Shown here piece by piece: positions 20,614 to 28,124 of a stretch of DNA of 64,000 nt. The notes under the pieces were generated by a model. It was not told the origin of the DNA, did not search any database, and was given only the letters and a program-made list of their open reading frames with translations. The number at the start of each line of letters is the position of its first letter. Positions within the stretch are counted from its first letter, which is position 1. Source of the DNA: Nodosilinea sp. FACHB-141 (GTDB lineage Bacteria; Cyanobacteriota; Cyanobacteriia; Phormidesmidales; Phormidesmidaceae); the NCBI RefSeq assembly GCF_014696135.1, contig NZ_JACJPP010000002.1:150205-214204 (forward strand). The letters run 5' to 3'. The position numbers and the translations under genes are program-made.

Positions 20614-20699
20614 GACGTAGGGATAGTAGTGGACGTAATAGTAATATTAAATCTGTGACGTAGGGATAGTAGTGGACGTAATAGTAATATTAAATCTGT
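20614..20699. repeat. Exact 43-bp tandem duplication
   Basis: Two identical 43-bp copies (20614-20656 and 20657-20699), each beginning GACGTAGGGATAGTAG and ending TTAAATCTGT, abut with no spacer. They end exactly where the stop codon of the IS630 transposase remnant begins. No function is apparent. Confidence 0.9.
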
Positions 20700-21774
20700 T
20701 TAGATAGGCACAATTAGCCCACAGCCTTCATCCAGCAGTGAAAGCCCGTCAGTCCTCGAATTGAACGCCGGTCGGTTGAGCAAGACTCGACACCGCTGGG
20801 CTACGACCGCTTCTAATTGGTCTAACGACTCGAAACTTCGATTGGCGATGGCCTCATTGGTCGCTGGCCAGAAACGCTCTGAGGGCTGCAACTCGGGGGA
20901 CTTAGGGGGCAGAAACAATAAATGGATGCCCTCAGGGACAACGACGTTGGCGGTTGTGTGGAAGGCCGCTTGATCCAACACCAGGACAACGCGCTTGTCG
21001 GGACTAAGGTCAAAATGGGCGGCGAAATCAGCGAGGACTTGGTTGAACATTTGCCCGTTGAGTTTTGGCACGATCCACTAGTAGGTCTGCCCTGTCATGG
21101 GCTCAACAAAGCCCATGAGCCATAGCCATTGGTATTTCCAGTTGACCTGAGCAATGGGGATGTGACCCAGCGGTACCCAGACCATGCGGTTGACGGGGTG
21201 AAGGCCAATTCTGTGCTCATCTTCTGCCCAAGCCTCAACCTGGGCTTGGTAATGAGCGGCTTGGACGTCAGCTACGGTTTAGGCGAGTTTTTTTCCACGC
21301 TTCCTAAGTGTCGAGGTCACTCTCGACGTGCTCAGGGCGAGGACGACGGCGGCGCATCTCCAGACTCTTGAGGTACTCCTACCCGCGTTGAGGATGAATG
21401 GGGCAGCCCAGCACCTCACTCATCCAACGAGCTACTTTAGGACCATCCGACAGGTCGCCATCTCCAGGCGGCATTTAAAGGGCTTGCTAGAGTTGAGCCT
21501 GCTGAACCGCATTCACCAGGGGGGCTTGCCCCGGATTATGACGCCGTTGGTCGCCAAGGGCACTAAGGCCTTGCTCGTTGTAGCGCCTCAACAGTTTGTA
21601 AATCCGGTCACGGCTGTAGCTCGTTGAGGCTGGTACGTCTGCTGGAGAGCGACCTTGAGCTAGAAACCAGATGATTTGGTAGTGGGAGCGCTTGATGCCC
21701 CCTTTGGCGTCTCGGTAGCGACGCTCTAGCTCATCTACTGCCAGATAATCCACAACTTGTACTTAGTTAGGCAT
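20700..21774 (-). pseudogene. IS630-family transposase, inactivated
   Basis: Pieces of one transposase lie in order on the minus strand. Near the 5' end is a helix-turn-helix segment (VDELERRYRDAKGG; YSRDRIYKLLRRYNEQGLSALGD). In the middle is the catalytic start (WAEDEHRIGLHPVNRMVW). At the 3' end are VVLVLDQAAFH and ELQPSERFW, giving the D-D-E residues of the DDE_3 domain. At least two nonsense codons are visible: TAA as codon 4 (start ATG 21774-21772; the related copy at 63942 has a leucine codon there) and TAG at 21080-21078 just before the second catalytic strand. The reading frame is also not continuous through about 21250-21490. Confidence 0.85.
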
Positions 21775-21830
21775 TGCACAGTCCTAATTGCAATCCCCCT
21801 AGTTATGCTCCTCCAAGCGGACTTGGATAT
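20700..21830 (-). mobile_element. IS630-family insertion sequence remnant
   Basis: The outer limit on the 5' side is set by comparison with the copy at the right edge of the window. Positions 21830-21804 (reverse strand; ATATCCAAGTCCGCTTGG then AGGAGCATAA) match 63888-63914 and lie at the same distance from the start codon in both copies. I cannot find the matching inverted end near 20500-20700, so the 3' end seems lost. Confidence 0.65.
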
Positions 21831-22383
21831 AATCGCCCCTAAAGGTTTCCAAAATTTCTGCACCATTGGAACCTCTGTTGCGTAGTGGTTTGAGGTGTTT
21901 TTGAGAATGGGGAATAGGAGATTCGAACTCCTGACCTATGCGGTGCGATCGCAGCGTCCCTAACCCCTAAAGCCTTTACCGCAGGGGCTTTGCAGCTTCC
22001 ACGTCAAAATCTGAGTGCCCAAACGAGTGCCCAAACCACTTTTTGAGTGCCCAGGTAGAAGCTTGCGATACCTGGAAACAAAGGTAGGTGAGCTTTTCAC
22101 TCGCCGAGTAAAGTTATGTAAAAGTACCCAATGCGGTACCCAAAATCCTTGTCGTTAGGTGCTTTTGGTCATTATTGGACGTGCCCTTCGGTAAGCAAAA
22201 TGACGGTGTAGAAGGGGTGCTGAAGCAAAAATAATGCTTGATTCCGCACTGAATCCGCTCGGCTAGTGAGTGCTGAGCAAGTCTAAGAAATAGGCAGCAT
22301 CACCTCAGCTTTGAGGCGCTACAATTCACTCAGAAAGGTGCTCTAGTTAAAACAAGAACCTGCACTATCTGTAAAAGAACACC
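21775..22383. other. Gene-free boundary segment
   Basis: About 600 bp without a credible gene. It holds the IS630 5' end, a 3' tRNA fragment (21909-21943) and three copies of GAGTGCCCA within 22012-22053. The rest shows nothing I can assign. A decayed integrase or attachment region is possible. Confidence 0.4.
21909..21943 (-). tRNA. 3' tRNA fragment (T-arm and acceptor strand), not a complete tRNA
   Basis: The reverse strand reads CCGCATAGGTC, then AGGAG-TTCGAAT-CTCCT (a perfect T-arm with the TTCGAAT loop), then ATTCCCC as the acceptor 3' strand. No matching 5' acceptor (GGGGAAT) or D-arm lies within 90 bases upstream. This is the part of a tRNA gene left at one side of an integrated element, so it is annotated as a fragment; the amino acid cannot be told. 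Confidence 0.5.
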
Positions 22384-22827
22384 ATGCCTAGAAGGCCTTC
22401 TGCATCATCCTCCGACGGCTCTTCCAAAAATAAACCCAGAGTGCGCTTCATCTTTGAGCCCGATCGCACTTCCCCAAATGGCATCACCTACTTCTGGCTC
22501 ATCCACGACACTTACAACGGTAAGGAGAAAGCGGCCACAGCGACCCGCGCCTTCTGGTTGCCCTTCGCCTACCGGCACTCCGGCAATTACTCAGAGGCCG
22601 AGTTGCGCGACCTGGCGCAGCAGTCCATCTGGCAGATGGAAGCTCAGATTCAACACTTGCGCGAGGAATTTGAGCTGGGCCTGGTTCGGCCCGACGCTAC
22701 TGAATTGGTAGGGGCCACCGAGGCGGAGAATCTACAGCCCGAGACAATCAGTGGATCCGCTTTGGTACAGCCCATGACCGTCGCGGCTCCGGCTGACTTG
22801 CTCGACGAGTTCACCGATGCCCTATGA
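22384..22827 (+). CDS. Hypothetical protein, 147 aa
   Basis: Not recognised. The N-terminus is a serine/lysine-rich disordered tail (1-22). A compact core over about 23-100 has RVRFIFEPDRTSPNGITYFWLIHDTYNG and RAFWLPFAYRHSG. The C-terminus is acidic and low in complexity. The strong aromatic core and the 4-bp overlap (ATGA) with the next gene show a real gene in an operon. No signal peptide or membrane segment is seen. The neighbourhood (tRNA fragment, IS remnant, phage-like repressor) suggests it belongs to a mobile element. Confidence 0.6.
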   Translation: MPRRPSASSSDGSSKNKPRVRFIFEPDRTSPNGITYFWLIHDTYNGKEKAATATRAFWLPFAYRHSGNYSEAELRDLAQQSIWQMEAQIQHLREEFELGLVRPDATELVGATEAENLQPETISGSALVQPMTVAAPADLLDEFTDAL

Positions 22828-23495
22828 GCGACTTCCAGTTGCCGAAGGAGCCAGAGACCGAGAAAGGGCGATTGATGCGCCAGCAATACCTGGCGCTAGC
22901 CAAGGCCTCGCTCAAGGATGCCAAGGACTACGACAGCCTATACACCCGCTACAGTGACAGCCCCACGTCAGCCCAAGGGTTGGATCAGGAGGTGGCCAGA
23001 ACCGCGCTACAGAACGGCAAGGCTCCCCGGCAGGTAATTCAACTCTTGGCTCAAGGGCCATTTACCCAGCAGCAGATTTTGGGATTGTCTGATACGGAGA
23101 AGAAAGAGGCACTACCCAAACTGCTTCAGTACGCCCAGAGGACGGTGGATAGTCTCCAGCAGCAGCGGTATCTGGAATATGCCTGCTCGGTGACAGGAAA
23201 AATTCAGAGCTACCCGGATCTCTATCGGGACTATGTGGGCAGTGACCTGACCGCAATTCAGCTGGATCAGAAGGTGACGGCGGCAGCGCTGGGGGCTGGG
23301 GAATCAGGAGAATCCGTAGCGGCACTGCTGCACCAAGGGCCGTATGCTCGCTTTCAGCAGGATGTGCAGGGGATGGCCCCGCCAACGATTGAGCAGTATG
23401 CCCGAGGGACGGTAGCCCAGGTGCAGGCGATTCAGTCGCTCCAGGTAGGGCAATCGCAGCGAATGCCGCCTCGGGCCAGGAACTTGGAGCGCTAA
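22824..23495 (+). CDS. Hypothetical protein with two internal repeats
   Basis: A 223-aa soluble, helical protein translationally coupled to the gene before it (ATGA overlap at 22824). It holds two copies of a unit of about 100 residues. The first has YLALAKASLKDAKDYDSLY...LDQEVARTALQNGKAP...LLAQGPF; the second has YLEYACSVTGKIQSYPDLY...LDQKVTAAALGAGESG...LLHQGPY. Each is followed by a YAQRTVDSLQ / YARGTVAQVQ helix. I do not recognise the family. The internal duplication and coupling argue for a two-protein unit, perhaps of plasmid or integrative-element origin (inference). Confidence 0.65.
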   Translation: MSDFQLPKEPETEKGRLMRQQYLALAKASLKDAKDYDSLYTRYSDSPTSAQGLDQEVARTALQNGKAPRQVIQLLAQGPFTQQQILGLSDTEKKEALPKLLQYAQRTVDSLQQQRYLEYACSVTGKIQSYPDLYRDYVGSDLTAIQLDQKVTAAALGAGESGESVAALLHQGPYARFQQDVQGMAPPTIEQYARGTVAQVQAIQSLQVGQSQRMPPRARNLER

Positions 23496-23516
23496 GGTTG
23501 AGCAGCTAGTGACATG

Positions 23517-23750
23517 TTATTCGTCAATTTCGCGACCGATGTACTGACTGACAAACGCTTCAGCAGCATCGGGGTTCATGGTTTTGAGAACCTGCACAAT
23601 TTCTAAGATGGTGTCGCCTGTGGGGTCAATTTTGCCGCTACACCAGCGATAAACACTGTTGCGCCCAACGCCCATAGTTGCCGCGAAACGATATTGAGTG
23701 ATGCCGTATTGCTCCAGCACCTGTTTGAGAACATAACCTGCTTTGCCCAT
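23517..23750 (-). CDS. XRE/Cro-type helix-turn-helix repressor
   Basis: A 77-aa DNA-binding protein. Residues 8-62 are a full XRE fold: LKQVLEQYGITQYRFAATMGVGRNSVYRWCSGK, then a segment on dimer-forming helices (ILEIVQVLKTMNPDAAEAF). It is transcribed away from the gene at 23824, and the short region between them has a perfect 18-bp palindrome (23802-23819). This suggests autoregulation and control of its neighbour, as in phage-type switches. It may instead be a free-standing cyanobacterial regulator; no toxin partner is evident. Confidence 0.85.
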   Translation of the reverse strand: MGKAGYVLKQVLEQYGITQYRFAATMGVGRNSVYRWCSGKIDPTGDTILEIVQVLKTMNPDAAEAFVSQYIGREIDE

Positions 23751-23801
23751 ATCCTCATCATTTCAGAGGACGGATGGTCATGCGAATCCATATGTGTTGA
23801 C

Positions 23802-23819
23802 GTATCCATATATGGATAC
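23802..23819. promoter_or_regulatory. Perfect 18-bp palindrome, likely XRE operator
   Basis: GTATCCATATATGGATAC reads the same on both strands. A partial half-site (ATCCATATG) lies just upstream near 23787. It sits between the divergent repressor start (23750) and the start of the small gene at 23824, where an operator would lie. Confidence 0.6.
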
Positions 23820-23823
23820 TAAT

Positions 23824-24165
23824 ATGGCGATAGGACTATCTGAGGTTCGTGTTGTGTTAACCCCTACAGCTTTCATCGGTTCAGAGGTGAGTGGTGCTGA
23901 CCATAACCTGCTAGTCAGCGTTGAAATCAGACAGAAGCTGAGCAATTACCCAAGGCCTGATCGGGAGCCTGTAAAGCTTTTGGTAATCGGGTCTCGGGAA
24001 GCGATCCAAGCGATGCTTCAGCAGATGCATATGTGTGGCTTTGCTGAAATCTTTGAGTGGACTGACTTCATGCCAGCACCTACGCCTGAAAGGCCGCTGC
24101 AATGTCAACCGGGCGAATTGATGAGGATGTTGGTGAAATATTTCTCTAAACCTCACGCTATGTAG
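23824..24165 (+). CDS. Hypothetical protein, about 113 aa
   Basis: Not recognised. The conserved-looking part begins MAIGLSEVRVVLTPTAFIGSE and includes NLLVSVEIRQKLSNYP, VKLLVIGSREAIQAMLQQM and GFAEIFEWTDFMP, giving an alternating strand-helix pattern. ATG 23824 is chosen because the longer frame (from 23743) would run back over the palindrome and the repressor start; ATG 23812 lies inside the palindrome and is also possible. Low confidence in the start, moderate in the gene. Confidence 0.5.
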   Translation: MAIGLSEVRVVLTPTAFIGSEVSGADHNLLVSVEIRQKLSNYPRPDREPVKLLVIGSREAIQAMLQQMHMCGFAEIFEWTDFMPAPTPERPLQCQPGELMRMLVKYFSKPHAM

Positions 24166-24239
24166 GCTGTGGACTATAGCCCTATGATGATGTCCTAGGG
24201 TTGAATTAAGTAGACATAAGGCATGAACCGCCTCATTTC

Positions 24240-27200
24240 CTAATCAGCCTCGTCGTTGTCCTCTAAAAGGATTGTGTTTAACAAGTTAAGCTCGCTGGAT
24301 GCCATAAAGTATCGGTTGTCAAATACGGTTTCTAGCTGGCTGATAGTTCGTTGACCAACAACAGCTGCCCAGGGAAAATCTTGATAAATAGGTAGAACTG
24401 GCATAACCAGCCCCTGGGATGTCAACGCAGTTCCTAAGGCATTGCGCCAAGTTGTTGGGTCTTCTAGCAGTTTTTTCCTGCCACCATCTTCGGGCTGGAT
24501 CTTCCAAAAATGTGGATAGTCTAGCGGTAGCGCAACCACAATGTTATCGGTCTTAGTGTCTTGTAAGGTCGAGTATTCTCTGACAGGTGTTTCTTTCTCC
24601 CGAATGAGCAGTCGGTGAAGCTCTTTGGCCGGTTGCCGCAGCTTAGGTGGAAAGCTAGTGTTGTCAGCAATTGAGTTTAAAAGCCCTAGCAAATTGAGGC
24701 TACCTTTATCAACATCGGTACGCCAGGTCTCGAAACTAAATCTCTCTTCGGATGTTCTTCCGCGCCAGTCTTCTATCCAGAAGGGGCCGACACAAGTCAG
24801 CTCCTGGGGAATGGTTAAGCTTTCATCGGTAAGCGCTCCTAGTAGGCGACTGGTGGGGCGTGAGATCGTTTTGGCCAAGGCTTCAATGGCGGTGTAGTCC
24901 ACATAGGAGGCTGTGCCTACCTCCGGAGAAAATCCCTTTAGATTGAAGTGGGCAAAAAGCCCTTCCACCAGCTGCTGAGCTTTTCCTATCAGGGCTTTAT
25001 CATCTTGGGTGTGGTCATCACATAGAAACACCTGAGCCTCCCGCAGAAAGTCTCGCAGGTCATCAGACATGAGGCTTAGCAGTTCTTCGTCGCCGACAAA
25101 CCCCACCGGTACAAAGGCAATGCGCTGCCGCTGAAGCCCGGCGTCTCCTTTAATGCGGGTATGGATAGTGGAGCGTAGCATCAACAACAATGTCAGTAGG
25201 TCAGTTGACTGCCGTAGCCAACGGCGATCGCGGTCTTCAGAACCGTCTACGATCATAAAGTCGTTAATGAGCATCACCAGACGGCGAGCCTTATGGTCGC
25301 CTGATACCTTTTGGCCTGTTACTACATCAGTGTATAGGCCGCGACCTCGATAAATGAGTTGGGCTACCTCCATGAGAGCTGCTTCTATATTGAATCGGGG
25401 AATGGAGGCAATGATCCAATCGGTTTTTGGGAAAGAGACCCCTCTGGCCCCGGAGGAAGTCATGAGAAAGACACGAACTTGGTCGCGCTGAGGCTCTTGA
25501 ACCAGCTTGAGGCGCTGGTCTTCCCGCACGCTTTGATCCAAGATTTTTACATCATCAGGGGTGAGCTGCGGCGCTTCGCCTGCCGTTAGGGTTTGCCGCA
25601 GTTGTCTCAAGAAAGCTTTATCTTGGGCAAAAAAGATAATTTGCTCAGCCCCCTGCTTCAGCGCCGTCTCGATTTCGATCTGAGCATTTCTGAGCAACTC
25701 CTCATCAGACTGCTCACGCACGGCCTGGCGGATGGGCTGAGGCTGCCCATCACTGGTAAGGCCTGGGGTAATAGACGCTAGCCGAATGCTGTAGTTGATA
25801 TCGAGGGTAGACGCCGGATAACTGTTGGTCATGATGTGCAGGGTGGGATGCAGACCTGACCCGACTTTCAGGGTTGTGCCGGTGACACGAAACGCACTGC
25901 TGCCAGCGGTTGGGCTAATCAACACCTTATCTGGGGCACGGTCGCCAGAGTTTAGATAGCTGTTGAGCACCACTTCGTTACTTAACGAGGCATCCGAAAT
26001 GATCAGCACTACCCGAAAGGGACAGTGCTCTCCTTCAAAGGGTTCGATGAACTGCTGGGTGAGCCATTCTGCTAGCCCGTGGCAGAAGAGTGCTCCAGCC
26101 CCATCACCGGCTACTTCATCGACCATGGCGATAACAGTCGGAATTTTTTTGGCAAAGTTTCGCCGCTCCTGCTTGCCTGCGGTGGTATTGGCTTTTTTGG
26201 TAAACAACTGGCTGAGGGCATCAATGGTTGTCTGGTTCCTGAGGGAGCGGTATCCCTGGATGGCAGCGGTCAGCACCAGCCGGTTGACCTGGGGATTCAC
26301 ATCAAGCAACTTGCGGGCCGCGATCGCGAGTGTCCTCAAAACCCCTGGGCGAGTCTTTGACTGCATACTGTCTGCTCGCTCGGTACGGGCACGCTTGTAC
26401 CGCCTTGAAGCGACAATTTCGGTATCAATATCCTGCTCTTCCTGGGGCGTGACAAATAGGGTGTTGCAGATGGGATGATTCAGTTCAGCGACGCCGTCTG
26501 CGACAACAGCGCTGTCAATTTGCAGTTTTTTGGTGCCTGGGGTATGAATCTTTTGCTCGTACCACGAAGCCGCTGAGCTGATCAGCTTTGCGTTTGAGGT
26601 TAGGGTTAAAATGCCGCTCGGCTGGCCCTCGTCATTGTGGGCGAGTTTGGCGGTCACGTCTCGGTTGATGACGACTCGGGGACTGACATAGAGAAAGCAA
26701 TAGCCTTCGTCTTGCTGGGATAGAAATTGAGTGACCGCAGTGGTCTTGCCGATCCCCGGATTCCCCTCTAGCGCGATCACATTCAGCCTGCCGGGTTGCG
26801 CTGCGGTAAGCCCAGCCACTACCGCAGCGGCGTGGGTATTTCTGAGGGTCACGTCACCGGTTGGAGACAGACGCTGTTTGAGAGCGGTGGTAATGGCTGG
26901 TCGGGGATCGCCGTCGAAAAAATCCTCCAGGGCATCTGTGGACTCCAGGGAAGAGAGGGCATCTTCTACCGATAGCGCCTGCATCGGTGTATAGAAGTCT
27001 TTGACCTTTTCTGAAAGAGACAGGTGCAGTGAACTGCCTAGGTCGGGGGCGTCGCCGATGGTTTTGGCCTGTTTTCTGAAGTCTGATGGGAGCGATCGCA
27101 CCAGCTTGTTAAACACAATCCGAATTTCTTTATCTAGATCATCGCGGGCACCATCCTTTAGTTTGTGGGCCTTACGGTAGGCTTCGCCTAGGGATGCCAT

Positions 27201-28124
27201 GAGCTGAATGCGAGGGTCACTCCCCTGGACACCGTCGTCAAACTCGGCGGTTAGGCTTTCTAACCCGTTGGAGGTGACTGCGATCGCGCTAGCCCTGCAC
27301 CCTTTGGTCAGACGTTCCTGCTTAACTAACAAGTTGACTAGTCGTTCAGTGTAAGAGGAAGCCTGGCAGAGCTTGAAGAGAGGCTTGTCGCTACCGCTAA
27401 AGGCCACCAGATGATCAGACAGCTGTTGGCTGATCTCTAGCCCACTGCCTTCAACCTCAGCACAGACACGGGCGAATACGCCGCGCGACTCAATGTAACG
27501 GGCATAGCGGTGAACTTCGTTACAGTGGGGCTCCTCGGTTCTAAAATCTGCCAGCTTAGGGGGCGCGTTGTAGGAAAACTCTAGGCAAAGGATGACATTC
27601 TCGGGTCGCTTACTTTTGCGTCGAGTAGAAGCCTCAACAGCCTTCAGCCAAAGTAAAAAGTCGGCACGTCCAGGGCGACCGCGCTGGAGTAGCCCTACAT
27701 CGACGGGGCCAGGTAGCTTAAAGGCCTGCTTAAAGGCAAAGGCAGTTTTCTCAATCTCTTCATCGTAGGATTCTTCAACCCCAGGCAGTGATAGTGGAGC
27801 CCAAATAGCCTCGATTTGGTAATGTTTGAGGGCATTGCGCTTTAGGTATTCGCGCATGGTGCTCCACCCTAGCCCATAACCGAAAACCAGCAGATGTCGA
27901 ATGTTGGACTCTACCCACTCTCTGACATTTTGATCGGTGACGTGGAGATCCCGGACGACACCCTGGGTTACGTCAGCAACCTTATACTCTTGCCACCCTT
28001 CTAAGGATGGATGCCTTAAGGACAGCAGATCTTGCTGCACCAGGTAGGCAATGACGCCACGCTGAACTGCGATCTCAAACACACGGCCCCAGGTCGAGGC
28101 CCGCAACAGAAAGTCAGGTTCCAT
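24240..28124 (-). CDS. Large helicase with N-terminal nuclease-like domain (second gene of coupled module)
   Basis: A 1294-aa protein. ATG 28124 is chosen because its A is also the last base of the previous stop (TAATG) and AGGAGG lies about 8 bases before it; the longer frame to 28259 only overlaps the neighbour. The N-terminal part (about 1-300) has a PD-(D/E)xK-like pattern, GRADFLLWL (about 150) and VILCLEFSYN (about 180), with serine where the lysine is expected. A P-loop follows (LEGNPGIGKTTA, about 454-463), then IAMVDEVAGDG (Walker B, about 668), LIISDAS, and TSSGARGVSFP with QLIYRGRG (helicase motifs V and VI, about 890-925). This is an SF2-type translocase architecture; the C-terminal 350 residues are not recognised. 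The close partner at 28124-31309 suggests one complex. Confidence 0.75.
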   Translation of the reverse strand: MEPDFLLRASTWGRVFEIAVQRGVIAYLVQQDLLSLRHPSLEGWQEYKVADVTQGVVRDLHVTDQNVREWVESNIRHLLVFGYGLGWSTMREYLKRNALKHYQIEAIWAPLSLPGVEESYDEEIEKTAFAFKQAFKLPGPVDVGLLQRGRPGRADFLLWLKAVEASTRRKSKRPENVILCLEFSYNAPPKLADFRTEEPHCNEVHRYARYIESRGVFARVCAEVEGSGLEISQQLSDHLVAFSGSDKPLFKLCQASSYTERLVNLLVKQERLTKGCRASAIAVTSNGLESLTAEFDDGVQGSDPRIQLMASLGEAYRKAHKLKDGARDDLDKEIRIVFNKLVRSLPSDFRKQAKTIGDAPDLGSSLHLSLSEKVKDFYTPMQALSVEDALSSLESTDALEDFFDGDPRPAITTALKQRLSPTGDVTLRNTHAAAVVAGLTAAQPGRLNVIALEGNPGIGKTTAVTQFLSQQDEGYCFLYVSPRVVINRDVTAKLAHNDEGQPSGILTLTSNAKLISSAASWYEQKIHTPGTKKLQIDSAVVADGVAELNHPICNTLFVTPQEEQDIDTEIVASRRYKRARTERADSMQSKTRPGVLRTLAIAARKLLDVNPQVNRLVLTAAIQGYRSLRNQTTIDALSQLFTKKANTTAGKQERRNFAKKIPTVIAMVDEVAGDGAGALFCHGLAEWLTQQFIEPFEGEHCPFRVVLIISDASLSNEVVLNSYLNSGDRAPDKVLISPTAGSSAFRVTGTTLKVGSGLHPTLHIMTNSYPASTLDINYSIRLASITPGLTSDGQPQPIRQAVREQSDEELLRNAQIEIETALKQGAEQIIFFAQDKAFLRQLRQTLTAGEAPQLTPDDVKILDQSVREDQRLKLVQEPQRDQVRVFLMTSSGARGVSFPKTDWIIASIPRFNIEAALMEVAQLIYRGRGLYTDVVTGQKVSGDHKARRLVMLINDFMIVDGSEDRDRRWLRQSTDLLTLLLMLRSTIHTRIKGDAGLQRQRIAFVPVGFVGDEELLSLMSDDLRDFLREAQVFLCDDHTQDDKALIGKAQQLVEGLFAHFNLKGFSPEVGTASYVDYTAIEALAKTISRPTSRLLGALTDESLTIPQELTCVGPFWIEDWRGRTSEERFSFETWRTDVDKGSLNLLGLLNSIADNTSFPPKLRQPAKELHRLLIREKETPVREYSTLQDTKTDNIVVALPLDYPHFWKIQPEDGGRKKLLEDPTTWRNALGTALTSQGLVMPVLPIYQDFPWAAVVGQRTISQLETVFDNRYFMASSELNLLNTILLEDNDEAD

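Noticed and set aside
21903..22000. A complete tRNA gene
   Set aside because: The T-arm and 3' acceptor are clear, but there is no 5' acceptor or D-arm at the right distance.
21960..22060. A CRISPR array from repeated GAGTGCCCA
   Set aside because: There are only three short copies at uneven spacing, with no regular spacers and no cas genes in the window.
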